Shown piece after piece: positions 23,416 to 32,813 of a stretch of 64,000 nucleotides of DNA (positions within the stretch are counted from its first letter, which is position 1; each line of letters opens with the position of its first letter). The stretch comes from Norana najaformis (lineage: Eukaryota > Annelida > Clitellata > Crassiclitellata > Hormogastridae), in NCBI GenBank assembly GCA_964023275.1, contig OZ029927.1, positions 7,581,062 to 7,645,061 of the forward strand, in the 5' to 3' direction. The notes under the pieces are model-generated. The model did no database searches. It was not told the DNA's origin and saw nothing but the letters and a program-made list of their open reading frames with translations. The position numbers and the translations under genes were made by a program.

Positions 23416-23640
23416 CATTTGTACCTGGAAGTGTAATTGTAATCTTAAATTCGTACAGCATTTCTTCAGAAAATTTGTTTACCCACCATAGCATGGCTTC
23501 TGGTTTCTCTGACCCGTCACAATTTCGACCCGGCTTCTCCAACGGTTTGTGATTTTGACTGCGATTTTGGCTTGAAGCGACCATTGACTGATGCCTTCGG
23601 CATTATGAAAACGGTGCTATAGAAGTCATTAGATTAGATC
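23415..23640 (+). repeat. LINE family B 3' end
   Basis: The stretch contains gcttctggtttctctgaccc, gattttggcttgaagcgacc and ctatagaagtcattagatta. Confidence 0.8.
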
Positions 23641-24046
23641 CGTGTGATGACCCTGGATAAGTGCACATATCTGTCTCTGTCATCAAGCAGTAGAAGAAAC
23701 GCAAGCGAAGAAGTAAACGGCAAGTCCTGCGATGCATTGGCGCCATGTCCAGGACCTGCAATTTGTCTATAGCCGGTTCAACTGCCGAGGAGCGGGAAAT
23801 AACCGCTTCCCCAACACTCCGCTATCAGTTCTACTGCTTATTCGAAAGGGAGTATATGCAGAATGCAACAGAAGTAACCCTGAAGGCCATCCACTGAGTA
23901 CGTAGGAGCTTCATTTCTACTTTATGGAAGTAGTTTCCCCTAAACTTGGCGGAGTGATAACGTCTTACGTCTGCTAGAGGAGCATCTTAATTGAAAGCAA
24001 TTTGTAAGCGGATGAAGGTGCAGCTGCTATCAGCAACAGGACTGAC

Positions 24047-24130
24047 CCGTGTGATGTTGGACAGGCTGGCGATGGTGTGTCTTTTGTAGTTGGCCTCCGT
24101 GTCTCGACGATTCTCCTCTGGTAGAGTCAA
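24047..24130 (-). CDS. M13 peptidase exon: PEENRRDTEANY segment
   Basis: Twenty-eight codons (phase 0 to 0) read LTLPEENRRDTEANYKRHTI then ASLSNITR. The (E)xRRDxExxYxxxTI pattern follows EIKLAN in M13 enzymes. NIT is a possible N-glycosylation site. The acceptor is TTATTCAG and the donor GTCAGT. Confidence 0.92.
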
Positions 24131-24189
24131 CTGAATAACAACCACACAAAACACTGTCTAATGCAAGTCAGTGTAACGCAATATCTCTT

Positions 24190-24365
24190 TCAATTTGTTT
24201 ATCCATCGTAGCCTAACTTCTGGTTTCTCTGACCCATCGGAATTCGACCCAGCTTCTCCAACGGGTTATGATTTTTTATTGCGATTTTCACTTGAAGCCA
24301 CCATCAACTGATGCCTTGGGCATTATGATAACGGTGCTATAGAAATCTGTAGATTAGATTAGAAA
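24190..24365 (+). repeat. LINE family B 3' end
   Basis: It has the same blocks as 23415-23640 and ends ctatagaaatctgtagatta. It lies just upstream of the M13 exon at 24047-24130 in the transcribed direction. Confidence 0.8.
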
Positions 24366-24809
24366 GCGATATCTTAAAATGTATTCCAGTGCAACGCAAT
24401 TTAAAAATCCAGAAGTTGCGAAGATAGAGATGCCTTACGGTTCGAGCTCGTCAAAATCAGGCGGACTGGGCGAAGTGCCAAGTAAGTTTTTGGGGCTCTA
24501 GGCGCCAGAGTGGGTAATATTACACACCCCTTTCTATCGTCACTTATATGACGTCGGTAACATGGAATAGTAAAATAACACCAAATAAGTAAGTGAAAAA
24601 AAGGACATCTTTTGTCAGTCGACAGAGATCCCTACCTGGCTTTGGCGATTCTGCAGCTCAAGTATTGCCTGAGCCGGATCAGTGGCTGGGCCCCCTGTCA
24701 AAGTATTGTCGGAGCCCAGGGACCATCCTATGGTGAGCTTCTGATTCAATCCAACGTATCACTACTAATTGCGCCTTGGCTTGGTGAGCCGTCGGTTGAT
24801 GCTTGGTGC

Positions 24810-25175
24810 ATTAGAAATAAACTCCCGCCAGAATTACGACGATTATCTGATCCATCATATAAAATCACCTTCATTTAACCCCTTGAAATCTCTATGTAGG
24901 TCTTCCACTCAAAACTGAAAACAATCCTCTTCCGCAGATCCTATCCTGATTCCTCTTCTTCCCCTTATTTATCCTGGAGATCCAATTCCAAACACCACCC
25001 ACTGCCCGCCCGCCCGCCCGCCCCCAGCCCGCCCGCCCGCCCGCCTTTTGGATTTCGATCTGGAACCGAACCCTTCGTGCCTATCGATTTTGTTTTGACT
25101 GAGCGCCTGTGAATAAGCTAGTTTCCGCGACTTAGCTTTCGTTGGGCGCTATAGAAAACTCAAGTTTACTATTAC
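24810..25175 (+). repeat. LINE family C 3' end with (CCCG)n
   Basis: Coding remains NKLPPELRRLSDPS are followed by SKLKTILFRRSYPD and a (CCCG)n tract at 25007-25043. The element ends gggcgctatagaaaactcaa. Confidence 0.8.
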
Positions 25176-25239
25176 CATTTAAAACAGACGTTACTAATTA
25201 CAACCACAATAATACTTTCAATTAGGACAGGTTTCCTAC

Positions 25240-25419
25240 GTTAGCCAGTTTAATTTCGAATTCGACGACGTCTTTCATTTCGCGTTCGGCCCTGGCTGGG
25301 TCGGCTCCGAGGGTCTTTGCCATGTTGATCGCCATTTCCTGGTAGGCGAGCAGGACCTTGTCGTCTCTAGAATTGAGGAAGTAGTCTCGGTTTGGCATTC
25401 CCAGCTGGGCCTGGTCCAG
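25240..25419 (-). CDS. M13 peptidase exon: LDQxxLGMPxRDYFL segment
   Basis: An exact 60-codon exon (phase 0 to 0) encodes LDQAQLGMPNRDYFLN, then a helical stretch (YQEMAINMAKTLGAD, VVEFEIKLAN). The conserved LGxPxRDYYL-like motif gives the assignment. The acceptor is GCGTTGCAG and the donor GTAGGA. Confidence 0.95.
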
Positions 25420-25479
25420 CTGCAACGCAAAGTAAAGTCAGCCAGAGTCAAGGTCACTTCTGTGATGTCGTTCCAGTCC

Positions 25480-25640
25480 AAAATGTTTCATCTTGCTCAC
25501 CCACTGTGGCCGTGGCTTCTGGTTTTCCTAACCTATAGGATTTCAACGGATCGCGATTTCGACTCCGCTGTCACCTGAAGCGACCACCTATTGGAGCTTT
25601 ATGCATTCTGATAACTGCGATATATAAGTTATTAGATTAG
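25480..25640 (+). repeat. LINE family B 3' end
   Basis: It ends gataagtt-type sequence followed by attagattagattaga. The body shows ggcttctggttttcctaacc. Confidence 0.65.
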
Positions 25641-26059
25641 ATTAGAAAAAACAATGGCAAGCCAAGACAAGGCATGGAAAAGTACAGTAAGATCGGACAT
25701 TTATATGGTATAGAATAAGGTCGTGTAAAGAAAGGCAATTTAAGGTATGGTATGGTATGCATGATGCGAAATTGTAAGGTAAGGTAAGACCTTGAAAGGC
25801 AAGTCAGTGCAAAGAAGGTAATCAAGACGTGAAAAAGCGCGGTAAGCTGAGATAAGTTAAGCTAAGTTAGTGAGTGCAAGTTAAGATCCCGGTGAGATAA
25901 GATCATGCTAGGCAAGGTCTAATTTAAGTAAACAACCAGAGTCGACTGTAGACAGAAATTTCCTCTATGGAAATTTTAGACACCGAATCGTGATTCGAAC
26001 CTCAGACTGCGACGAACGATAGCTGCTGCTGATGGTAAGTGATCGTCGTTCTTATTAAG

Positions 26060-26270
26060 ACTGAGTTCAGAATCCACCGTTTCCTGGGTGCCATCAGTAG
26101 ATTCCAGCCGAACAGACTGCGATATATCGTTATGGTTTCGTTTGAAGAGACTATGGATTAAGCATTGGGCTTGCAGATAACGGCGCAGTAGAAATCATTA
26201 GATTAGTTAGATTGGACTGGACTAGAACGGACTGGAATGGATTGGATTAGATTCAGGCCTCCCTCTTAAT
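26060..26270 (+). repeat. LINE family B 3' end
   Basis: It ends ggcgcagtagaaatcattag followed by repeats of ggattggattag type. Confidence 0.6.
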
Positions 26271-26449
26271 CAATGTGTGAACTTCTAACGAGGGATGCTA
26301 GATACGCATTTCACCAACAGTTAAAAACTTCTCTCTTTCGCCGGAGCTGGGCTGGAGGGCCTTTGTATTTGTTACTTTAAGGGGCGCTATATAAATGCTC
26401 TGAATGAATTAAAGAGAGACGAAGAGATGAGCGAGAGACGATGACTGAC

Positions 26450-26652
26450 CACGATGATGTTGACGTCGGAGTTCTTGTCGTCTGGACCGACCCCGAGGTG
26501 GATGATGGGTCGGCTGTTGACCAAACGGAACTTGGCGAGCTGCTCTTCAAGGTCGAAGGACTCTTCCGTCCAGTTCGGGTCGACGACTGGCCAGCCTCCT
26601 AACTGTTTGATCATGGCCATCAGAGGACGCTCCTGTCTTGCTTCAATCAGCG
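26450..26652 (-). CDS. M13 peptidase exon: LGGWPV segment
   Basis: Sixty-seven codons contain IEARQERPL, KQLGGWPVVDPNW, FDLEEQLAKF, and PDDKNSDVNIIV at the end. LGGWPV is a family hallmark, and the D(D/S)KNS..NI block near the exon end is also conserved. The acceptor is GGCTGTAG. The donor is GTCAGT, again with C at +3. It ends in phase 0, matching the next exon. Confidence 0.95.
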
Positions 26653-26689
26653 CTACAGCCAAAAAGCCAACCAGATGAACCACTCGCGG

Positions 26690-26855
26690 AATTCCCCATT
26701 AGATCTGCCTAGACTAGAAAAGGTTAGGTTATAGGCTAGGTTAGGCGAGATCAGACTAAATCAGGTCATTTTCTGAGATGAGACTGACCCTTGAGTTCAG
26801 AATGAAGATCGTCTCCTAGTTTGCGGAATGTGTTGAAGCTGGGTTTGTCGTCCGG
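26690..26855 (-). pseudogene. Partial duplicate of the VDPCDDFF exon and its downstream intron
   Basis: The plus-strand sequence from the (a)ggttaggtt motif at about 26719, through gctgaccct-like and cctagtttgcgga blocks, closely matches 29591-29730. That source holds the 3' part of the exon at 29658-29819 plus its intron. The copy keeps IPDDKPSFNTFRKLGDDL-type coding sequence and the GTCAG donor but has no 5' part, because a LINE tail begins right after it at 26856. It lies in the intron between exons 28202-28285 and 26450-26652, so it is a fossil exon rather than a usable one. Confidence 0.8.
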
Positions 26856-27190
26856 GATTGTAATTGTAATCTGACATTTATAAAGCGCCACTTCAAGAAT
26901 AGACTCATCAGAAGCGCTCCCGACCCGAACCAGTGAAACCACTGGCAAATAATACAGACTTCAGGCGCTTGCGAAACTGCGCAAGAGACAAACTGAGGAA
27001 TACTAGCCGGAGCTCTCGGGAAAGGCGATTCCAGCTATTGGGTCCAACATAGGCAAAGCTTCTAGACTGCGCTGTAGCAGTGCACATACGAGGGACAGTC
27101 AGAAGTCCAAGGGAGGCCGACCGGAGAGTGCTACGGCCTGGAACCAAGGAGACCGAAATGCAGAAGTCCTTAAGATATGATGGAGCAGAG
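26856..27190 (-). mobile_element. 5'-truncated LINE 3' end (same family as 40080-40660)
   Basis: The minus strand encodes the C-terminal end of a non-LTR retrotransposon protein (SFAYVGPNSWNRLSRELR, FRKRLKSVLF). It is followed by a short 3' UTR and the terminal repeat gattacaattacaat. The plus-strand copy at 40080-40660 is the same family. Sequences of about 38-41 bp related to each other flank it (about 26810-26851 and 27190-27232), as expected of a long target-site duplication. Confidence 0.85.
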
Positions 27191-27239
27191 CCCAGTTTGC
27201 GGAAAGTGTTGAAGCTAAAGGGTTTGTCGTCCTTGGAAA

Positions 27240-28120
27240 TATTGCAAGTGAGAAATATGGCTCCAACGCTTGTCTTTCAACTCTGCGTCGATTGTATTGT
27301 CGTATTCAGAAATTTTTATAGCGCCGCTTAGAGAGAAACTAATCAGAGGCGCTCTCTACACTCGTCTAAGTGATGTTACACTTTATTAAAAACAATAAGT
27401 TCAGAAATAATCAGCAAATACTGAGAGGACTAGAAAAGTCACACGTGGCGGATTCCCACGAACAGAGCCTTGCCAACGGATTCCCATTCTGAGTAATAGC
27501 TGACATAATAATGTTCAGAGTCCAAATACTACGTGGCATCGAGGATAAGGAACGACGATAGGAGATGTGATCCGCCTCACCGTCCAGCTCACCGGCCGTC
27601 GCAGGTGGAAGAAGACTCATCGGATATCTCTCGATACAGGAGGTCATTGCACAGAAAGAATTCGTTGTCGGAGACCCAGCAGGTTGCAGAACCTCTGCGC
27701 GATTGACTCCTGATTCTCCTCACCCTTCCTTCAACGAATCAGTGATTTCCCAATTGCAGTCTGCAACATTCCTCTTGGGACATGGGAGCTTAACTTCAGA
27801 CGGCATACATACATCTGAAACTCGACATTGACCCTGTGAGAGTCCTCCCTTTAAGCTACAACTCGACAAGTCTAACGGACGATCAGGCTACGGTCGTTCG
27901 CGACAAACATCGACATAAAACTAGAAATCCTTCGCAGAAATATCTCCCAGTTCAGACTGGGTGCAGTAGATGACTAGACATAAAAAATCAGGCAAATTCT
28001 GCCTGAGATCAACGAAATGAACACGACAGCAAATCGACGTCAAAATGCCGAAGGACAAAGGCAACGATAATTAGGGTTGTTGTTATTTAAGACGCCTTAC
28101 CGTGTTCAATGCTAAAATTA
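27240..28120. other. Intron, mostly unassigned
   Basis: A LINE tail (tttttatagcgccgcttaga) lies near 27310-27345 on the minus strand. I see no exon in the rest. Confidence 0.4.
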
Positions 28121-28201
28121 ATTAAAATTAATAAAAAATAACGGTAATAAATGGATCACAAACTTCCCTTACTAAAACAATGTTAACTGTAAACGACTCA
28201 C

Positions 28202-28285
28202 TGAGGTTCATGCAGGATTGGTAGAGGTATTTGACGTTCTTCGTAGCTTGGCATTCGTTCTCTGCCACTGGTATCTCGAGCAACA
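28202..28285 (-). CDS. M13 peptidase exon: KYLYQSCMN segment
   Basis: Twenty-seven codons reading LLEIPVAENECQATKNVKYL then YQSCMNL, phase 1 to phase 1. The (A)xxKxxxxYxSCMN pattern is typical of M13 at this place. The acceptor TTGACAG lies next to a LINE 3' tail (28286-28440). The donor is GTGAGT. Confidence 0.94.
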
Positions 28286-28440
28286 CTGTCAACAGATACA
28301 ATACAAAACAATACAATTATAATTTAATAATGCCCTCCTCACCAAGTTCAGAAGTGTACACTGAAGCCGAAAAACAGGAGACATTAAGACCCATAAACAG
28401 AATGAAAGAGATAAGTTTTCAGACAAGTAGCAGTAGTTCC
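28286..28440 (-). repeat. LINE 3' tail (family D) abutting a splice acceptor
   Basis: On the minus strand the tail ends with ttgtattgttttgtattgta just upstream of the M13 acceptor TTGACAG at 28286. It is related to positions 1-160 and 16040-16110. Confidence 0.7.
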
Positions 28441-29449
28441 AGTGTTTACGACATCTTATGGCATCAGAGGCCGTTGACGTCGCCCTCCTCCTTTATCCAG
28501 GCCTGGGACTAGCACCACTCGAAAACGGCAGTGGCGGAGTTTTTCATAAAAGTACTTGTACAGCATCCCTTTGATAATGCCAAATGCATCAGTCGGCGAT
28601 TCCTGCCGAGCATAATCGGTGTGCATATCAAATTCCAGGGTAACTCCGGTCGAAAACCAAGCGGGAGATTCGAGAAGACACTGAAATGTCCTATAAAAGA
28701 AATGAGTCCAGGAAAGGCTGGGTTTTAAATCGAGGTCAACAGGCCACCGTAGAACTTCTATAGCGCCGTAAATGGCGTGGGCACGCTTATGAGAGTGGGG
28801 AGCATTGGCCGATCCAGCTAGAAATTTGGACGAACTCTTTAGTCATCGAAACTTAGACGACTGTTTCCTTTCAAAGCCTCCGAAATTTCTCACGGAGTCT
28901 TTTGCTCTACGGGGCATATCGAGTTAGCACCTTTTCTTCACTTGAGACTTACCTTCTCTTTCCCCTTCTCAGCAGACTTCTCAGGCTTCTTAGACCAACC
29001 GGAAATTAGCAACAAAGTTTACCCTCATGGTGAAAAGTGCCTCTTTACACTAATGGTTAAAACTGCCTTAGCGCCTTTGTAAGTTCTTAAGAGGCGCTAC
29101 ATAAATAGCCGGATACATACATACAAATGCGGGGGCCACGGGATTCCTCTGCTCCCCAATGTCGACGCCCTTGAGCCCCGCCGTCGTGATAATGCAGAAG
29201 GCTTAATTTCTTAACCCCCTGCAACTCACAGTTGACCCTGACCTATGACTTGATCGTAACCTCTAAGCTGACATTGAACTCTGTGAGTTGACCCTGCTCT
29301 CTGAACCGATCCTGACCTCTGAGTTCACCCCGGCCTTTGCTTACCCACCGTAGCCAGACTTAAGAGATTTCCTTGAGACATCAGATTTAGACCGTCTTCT
29401 ACAACGCATTAGAAACTGTGACTACGATTTCACTAGAGACTAAGACAAT

Positions 29450-29580
29450 CGATTGATTGATTGATTTTGACAACCACGTAGAGGATCCATCGAGCATTTG
29501 GTAACCACGCCAGAGGATCCATCGATTGATGCCTTATGCATTTGGTAACCACGCCAGAGAATTCATTAGTAAACCAGCCT
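29450..29580. repeat. Local tandem repeat (gaggatccatcga / ttggtaaccacgcca)
   Basis: Three imperfect copies carry the cca(c)gcc/agagga(t)tcatt and gcatttggtaaccacgcc blocks, preceded by (GATT)n. Confidence 0.65.
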
Positions 29581-29657
29581 ATATTACACCAGGTTAGGTT
29601 AGGCTAGATGTAGGTGAGGTCAGACTAAATCAGGCCATTTTTTGAGCTGAGGCTGAC

Positions 29658-29819
29658 CCTTGAGTTGAGAGTGAAGATCGTCTCCTAGTTTGCGGAAAGT
29701 GTTGAAGCTGGGTTTGTCGTCCGGGATGACATGCATTCGGTTCCATGTTCCGCAGGCGTGCTCGAAGAAATCGTCGCACGGATCAACGGTCCGGTCCATC
29801 GCGTCGATGACCCGAGCCG
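29658..29819 (-). CDS. M13 peptidase exon: VDPCDDFFEHACGTW segment
   Basis: The exon encodes 53 full codons with AARVIDAMD, VDPCDDFFEHACGTW and IPDDKPSFNTFRKLGDDL, which is the most conserved N-terminal block of M13 peptidases. The acceptor is CCTGTAG and the donor is GTCAGC (C at +3). The 3' two fifths of this exon and the following intron are duplicated at 26690-26855. Confidence 0.95.
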
Positions 29820-30004
29820 CTACAGGTCACCAGACACCACGCATATGACACAGAAAACGACGAATAAACTGAACTAGGTCATGTCAGGTCAAACTTACAG
29901 CAGGTTAGGAAATCGATCAATCGGTTATCATCAGTAATATGCATCAAGAGGATATGCAATCGTCTTTCAGTCCTTCTGTCTGTCGATTTTTGCCTTTACT
30001 TCTA

Positions 30005-30400
30005 ACATACACACACATACATATATACACACATACATACATATATACTTAGATGCATACATGCATGCCTACAAACACACACATACATATACATTATATA
30101 TATGTATGTGGATACATACATACACATACATGCATACACAAACATACATACACACATACATATGTACATATATACAGAGATGCATATGTACACACATATG
30201 TACATACGTACATATATATGTATATACGTACGTGCATGCCTACATAAACACACATACATACACATATGTACATAGACACATACATGCATACATGCAGAAA
30301 TAAATACATATATTCACCCATAAATATATGCATACACGCATGTCTATGTACACATACTTACACACACATATATATGCATACTGTAAATGCCTACATACAT
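30005..30400. repeat. (ACAT)n microsatellite
   Basis: About 390 bases of impure ACAT/CATA repeats. ORFs through it on both strands are artefacts of the repeat. Confidence 0.93.
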
Positions 30401-30734
30401 GTTTAGAAGTCATGAATATTGCATCAATTACTGCACTTTGTCTGACGGTTTTGCTAATGGCGTCGTGGGTTCTTCAATTTGACCGAGAATCATGGAAATG
30501 GATTTGATAGGAAGATGGAACAGAGAAGTCCCAAGCCGCATCCATCATCCATTCATCCATTCATTCTTCCATCTGTCCATCTGTCGGTCATTAGCAGTCG
30601 ACTGCGGGGCGCAAGATAAATAGGAGAAAGCGAGAAACTACCGACGCCTTCCTTGTTAGCTCTTTGGTTGAAGCGTACGTCAAGGCGCCTCTGTGAGTGA
30701 GGATGCCGGTTCGCATACCGGCAGTGGCTATATT

Positions 30735-31010
30735 CCGGAGATTTTAATTTCTAGCACGGTTCGTACATGGGGACCTTAAGTGGCGTGGAACCATTTCAAA
30801 CGGGCAGCGGTGGTGAAAGATCTCGCCCGATCTCGTCATTGAAAAATGAGCACGGTCGAGGTAGCGTCCTAGGTCTGTAATCCAACGATTGCGGATTAGA
30901 GCCTGCTAAGCTGACTCTGCTTAAAGACCACAGAGAAGTTCTTCCACACAACTGTCTCTCGATTCAGATTCAGATTTACAGATCTTCCGCTCGTAATAAG
31001 TGCAAGAAAA
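30735..31010. repeat. Family F (minus) followed by SINE-G (plus)
   Basis: 30735-30870 is family F inverted (aaacgggcagcggtggtgaa). 30868-31005 is a tRNA-like SINE-G (gtctgtaatccaacgattgc, tctgcttaaagacc). Confidence 0.7.
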
Positions 31011-31061
31011 AAGTAATTAGGGGAATGAAATAATTAAAAGCAACAACAGTTGTTAACTCAC

Positions 31062-31103
31062 CTGTTCGGACGCATTCCTCTGTTAAGCAAATGTTGCTTG
31101 CTT
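31062..31103 (-). CDS. M13 peptidase exon: juxtamembrane CLTxEC segment
   Basis: This 42-bp exon (acceptor TTTACAG, donor GTGAGT) encodes ASNICLTEECVRT between split codons. It joins in frame to the helix exon and to the next exon. Two cysteines followed by VRTA is the standard start of the M13 ectodomain, where the cysteines form disulfides. The small size and exact phase fit make this a confident call. Confidence 0.92.
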
Positions 31104-31393
31104 CTGTAAAGGAATTATTACACCTCAAATTAATTTGATTAATTCTAAAATCAGATGAATAACATTAATAAGATGTTAAAAGATAATGAGTATTACTTAG
31201 GTTCTGCGCTACTGGGATAGTTTTCAGCAGTGAGCGGTCCGTGGTTGGAAACAGCTGAAGAAGACCTGTGAACAAGAGTGAAATGTAGGGCCTATGGGGG
31301 AAGTGTATCTTCAATGTGCGGTAGTCTGAATCAGTGACAGGAAGGCATAAAGGCATGCGAGAGCGAAATGTACCAGGAAAGTATAACTTCAAA

Positions 31394-31480
31394 AGTGTAA
31401 CTACGTAACTTCAGTAGTGTAACGACAGTAATGTAACTACGTAACTTCAATAGTGTAACGACAGTAGTGTAACTACGTGC
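31394..31480. repeat. Tandem repeat, about 39 bp unit
   Basis: Just over two copies of gtgtaactacgtaacttcag plus tagtgtaacgacagta. Confidence 0.75.
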
Positions 31481-31859
31481 CGGCAAAGCCCGCAACTGCA
31501 GGGGAGCCCGGGCCCGAATATGAAAGAAACAAAGGTCACTCGGAGGTCACTCATAAAAAGCGAAAAGGGAACAACTGAGTCACCTGCCGAGGTCCGGAAA
31601 TTTGAAGCTTCGCTGAAGCTTCATTGGGAGAGAGTTTGAAGGAGTGGGAGGAGGACAGACCTACGGCAAGAGCGAAAGGTTTCGAGAAGTTACATCTCTT
31701 GAACATAGCAGATGACCTGAACCAGTGATGTGGGAAAGTTCACCTACTGTGAGGAGCAAAATGGGTGGAGACAATTTTGAAGTCAGCCTGAATGGGAACT
31801 GTCGGATAAATTACGATAATCAGACGCAGCTACACTTGGAAGCGACCATGTGTATTAAG

Positions 31860-31985
31860 ATAACAGCAACAATAGATAACGATTAGATTAGATTAGATCA
31901 GATAGATAGCGAATATATAGGAGCAAATTAGATTAGATTACTTTCGATTAGATTAGACAGATACCAATTAGATTAGATTATGATA
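31860..31985. repeat. (ATTAG)n tract
   Basis: gattagattagattagatc units with AGATAG interruptions. It is probably an expanded family-B tail. Confidence 0.7.
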
Positions 31986-32032
31986 TTCTGCAGATTTTGA
32001 TAGTAGACTGAGGGAGTCGTAGTAGTAGTTAC

Positions 32033-32160
32033 CCCGGCTGGGCCACGTTGCTGCTATGATAACCATTGTTATGACGACGATCACCATGACAACGAGCACG
32101 AGGAACAAAGCCTTCTCCAGAAACGTTCTGCGCTTCCAACATGACTGACTGAACGTCGGT
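32033..32160 (-). CDS. M13 peptidase exon: cytoplasmic end and signal-anchor helix
   Basis: The acceptor is TTTTAG at 32161 and the donor GTAACT starts at 32032. The exon is phase 2 in and phase 1 out, 42 full codons. The translation begins PTFSQSCWKRRTFLEKALFL and continues into about 20 uninterrupted hydrophobic residues (L, V, I, M), then AATWPSR. A basic stretch (KRR) before one hydrophobic helix is the usual signal anchor of M13 type II membrane proteins. An upstream exon with the start codon must exist and was not found. The DNA transposon at 32209 sits only about 50 bases upstream of this exon. Confidence 0.9.
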
Positions 32161-32813
32161 CTAAAACAACAAAACCATACAAGGTAAGGCAGCTAAGGTA
32201 AAACATAACACTGGCCAACAGAAAAAAAATTTTTTCTTGTTGCCTTCGGTTTTAGACCTGTTCTTGGGGTAATTTTGGGCGCTGATTCAGAAAATGTCAT
32301 TGGATTGAGTGCATCAGGTCTAGTTTCTGAGATATCGTCGATTTTGTAAAGAAAACCCAGTCCACTCTTTAAACGATGTCTTTGGCAAAACTAAAATGTC
32401 ATAATAAGCTTTATTTATGGCTAATTATAATTCTTGCTGATTCATATAATGCCTACATCCTTATAATGTAAAATCAGCATATCTTGCCGCGTGCTGAGAT
32501 ATTGCTGATTCAACGAAATAACTATTCCGTAGCCTACAGCTTACTCAGCACTAAATTCATGGCCTCATTTAGAATTTATTTGTGCTTATACAGCGTTTCA
32601 TGGTTTCGAACTATGTAAATAGATTATGCTGAAGTCAGCATTTATAGCCTATATAAACCGCCTCCTGAAAGCTAGAGCAGCCGCAGTCGTCTTAGGGCAT
32701 ATTAAGAGATGGTCGCAAGAACAATCTGTGAATGTGAGCATTAAATAACTACATGTTCTTACTATTTTTTAGGTTAGTCATTTAATTCCTCAGATGCGAA
32801 CATCCTTAAGGTT

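Larger units (their letters stand above)
2610..32160 (-). other. Gene span: M13 (neprilysin/ECE-like) metallopeptidase, incomplete at both ends
   Basis: Nineteen minus-strand exons between these positions join into one reading frame for a type II membrane zinc endopeptidase of family M13. Such enzymes cleave small peptides outside the cell. Seen directly: a signal-anchor helix, a Cys-rich juxtamembrane segment, the M13 N-domain (KQLGGWPV, RRDTEANY), NAFY, FPAGILQPPF, HExxH, QWWSD and GENIADNGG. The exons listed separately sum to about 1.9 kb (roughly 637 codons when one of the two zinc-site exons is used). The family is usually about 700-770 residues, so the cytoplasmic exon, one internal exon and the C-terminal exon (CxxW end) are missing. 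No exon contains an in-frame stop. Neprilysin versus ECE assignment is not safe without the C-terminus. The introns are full of LINE and SINE insertions. Confidence 0.93.
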
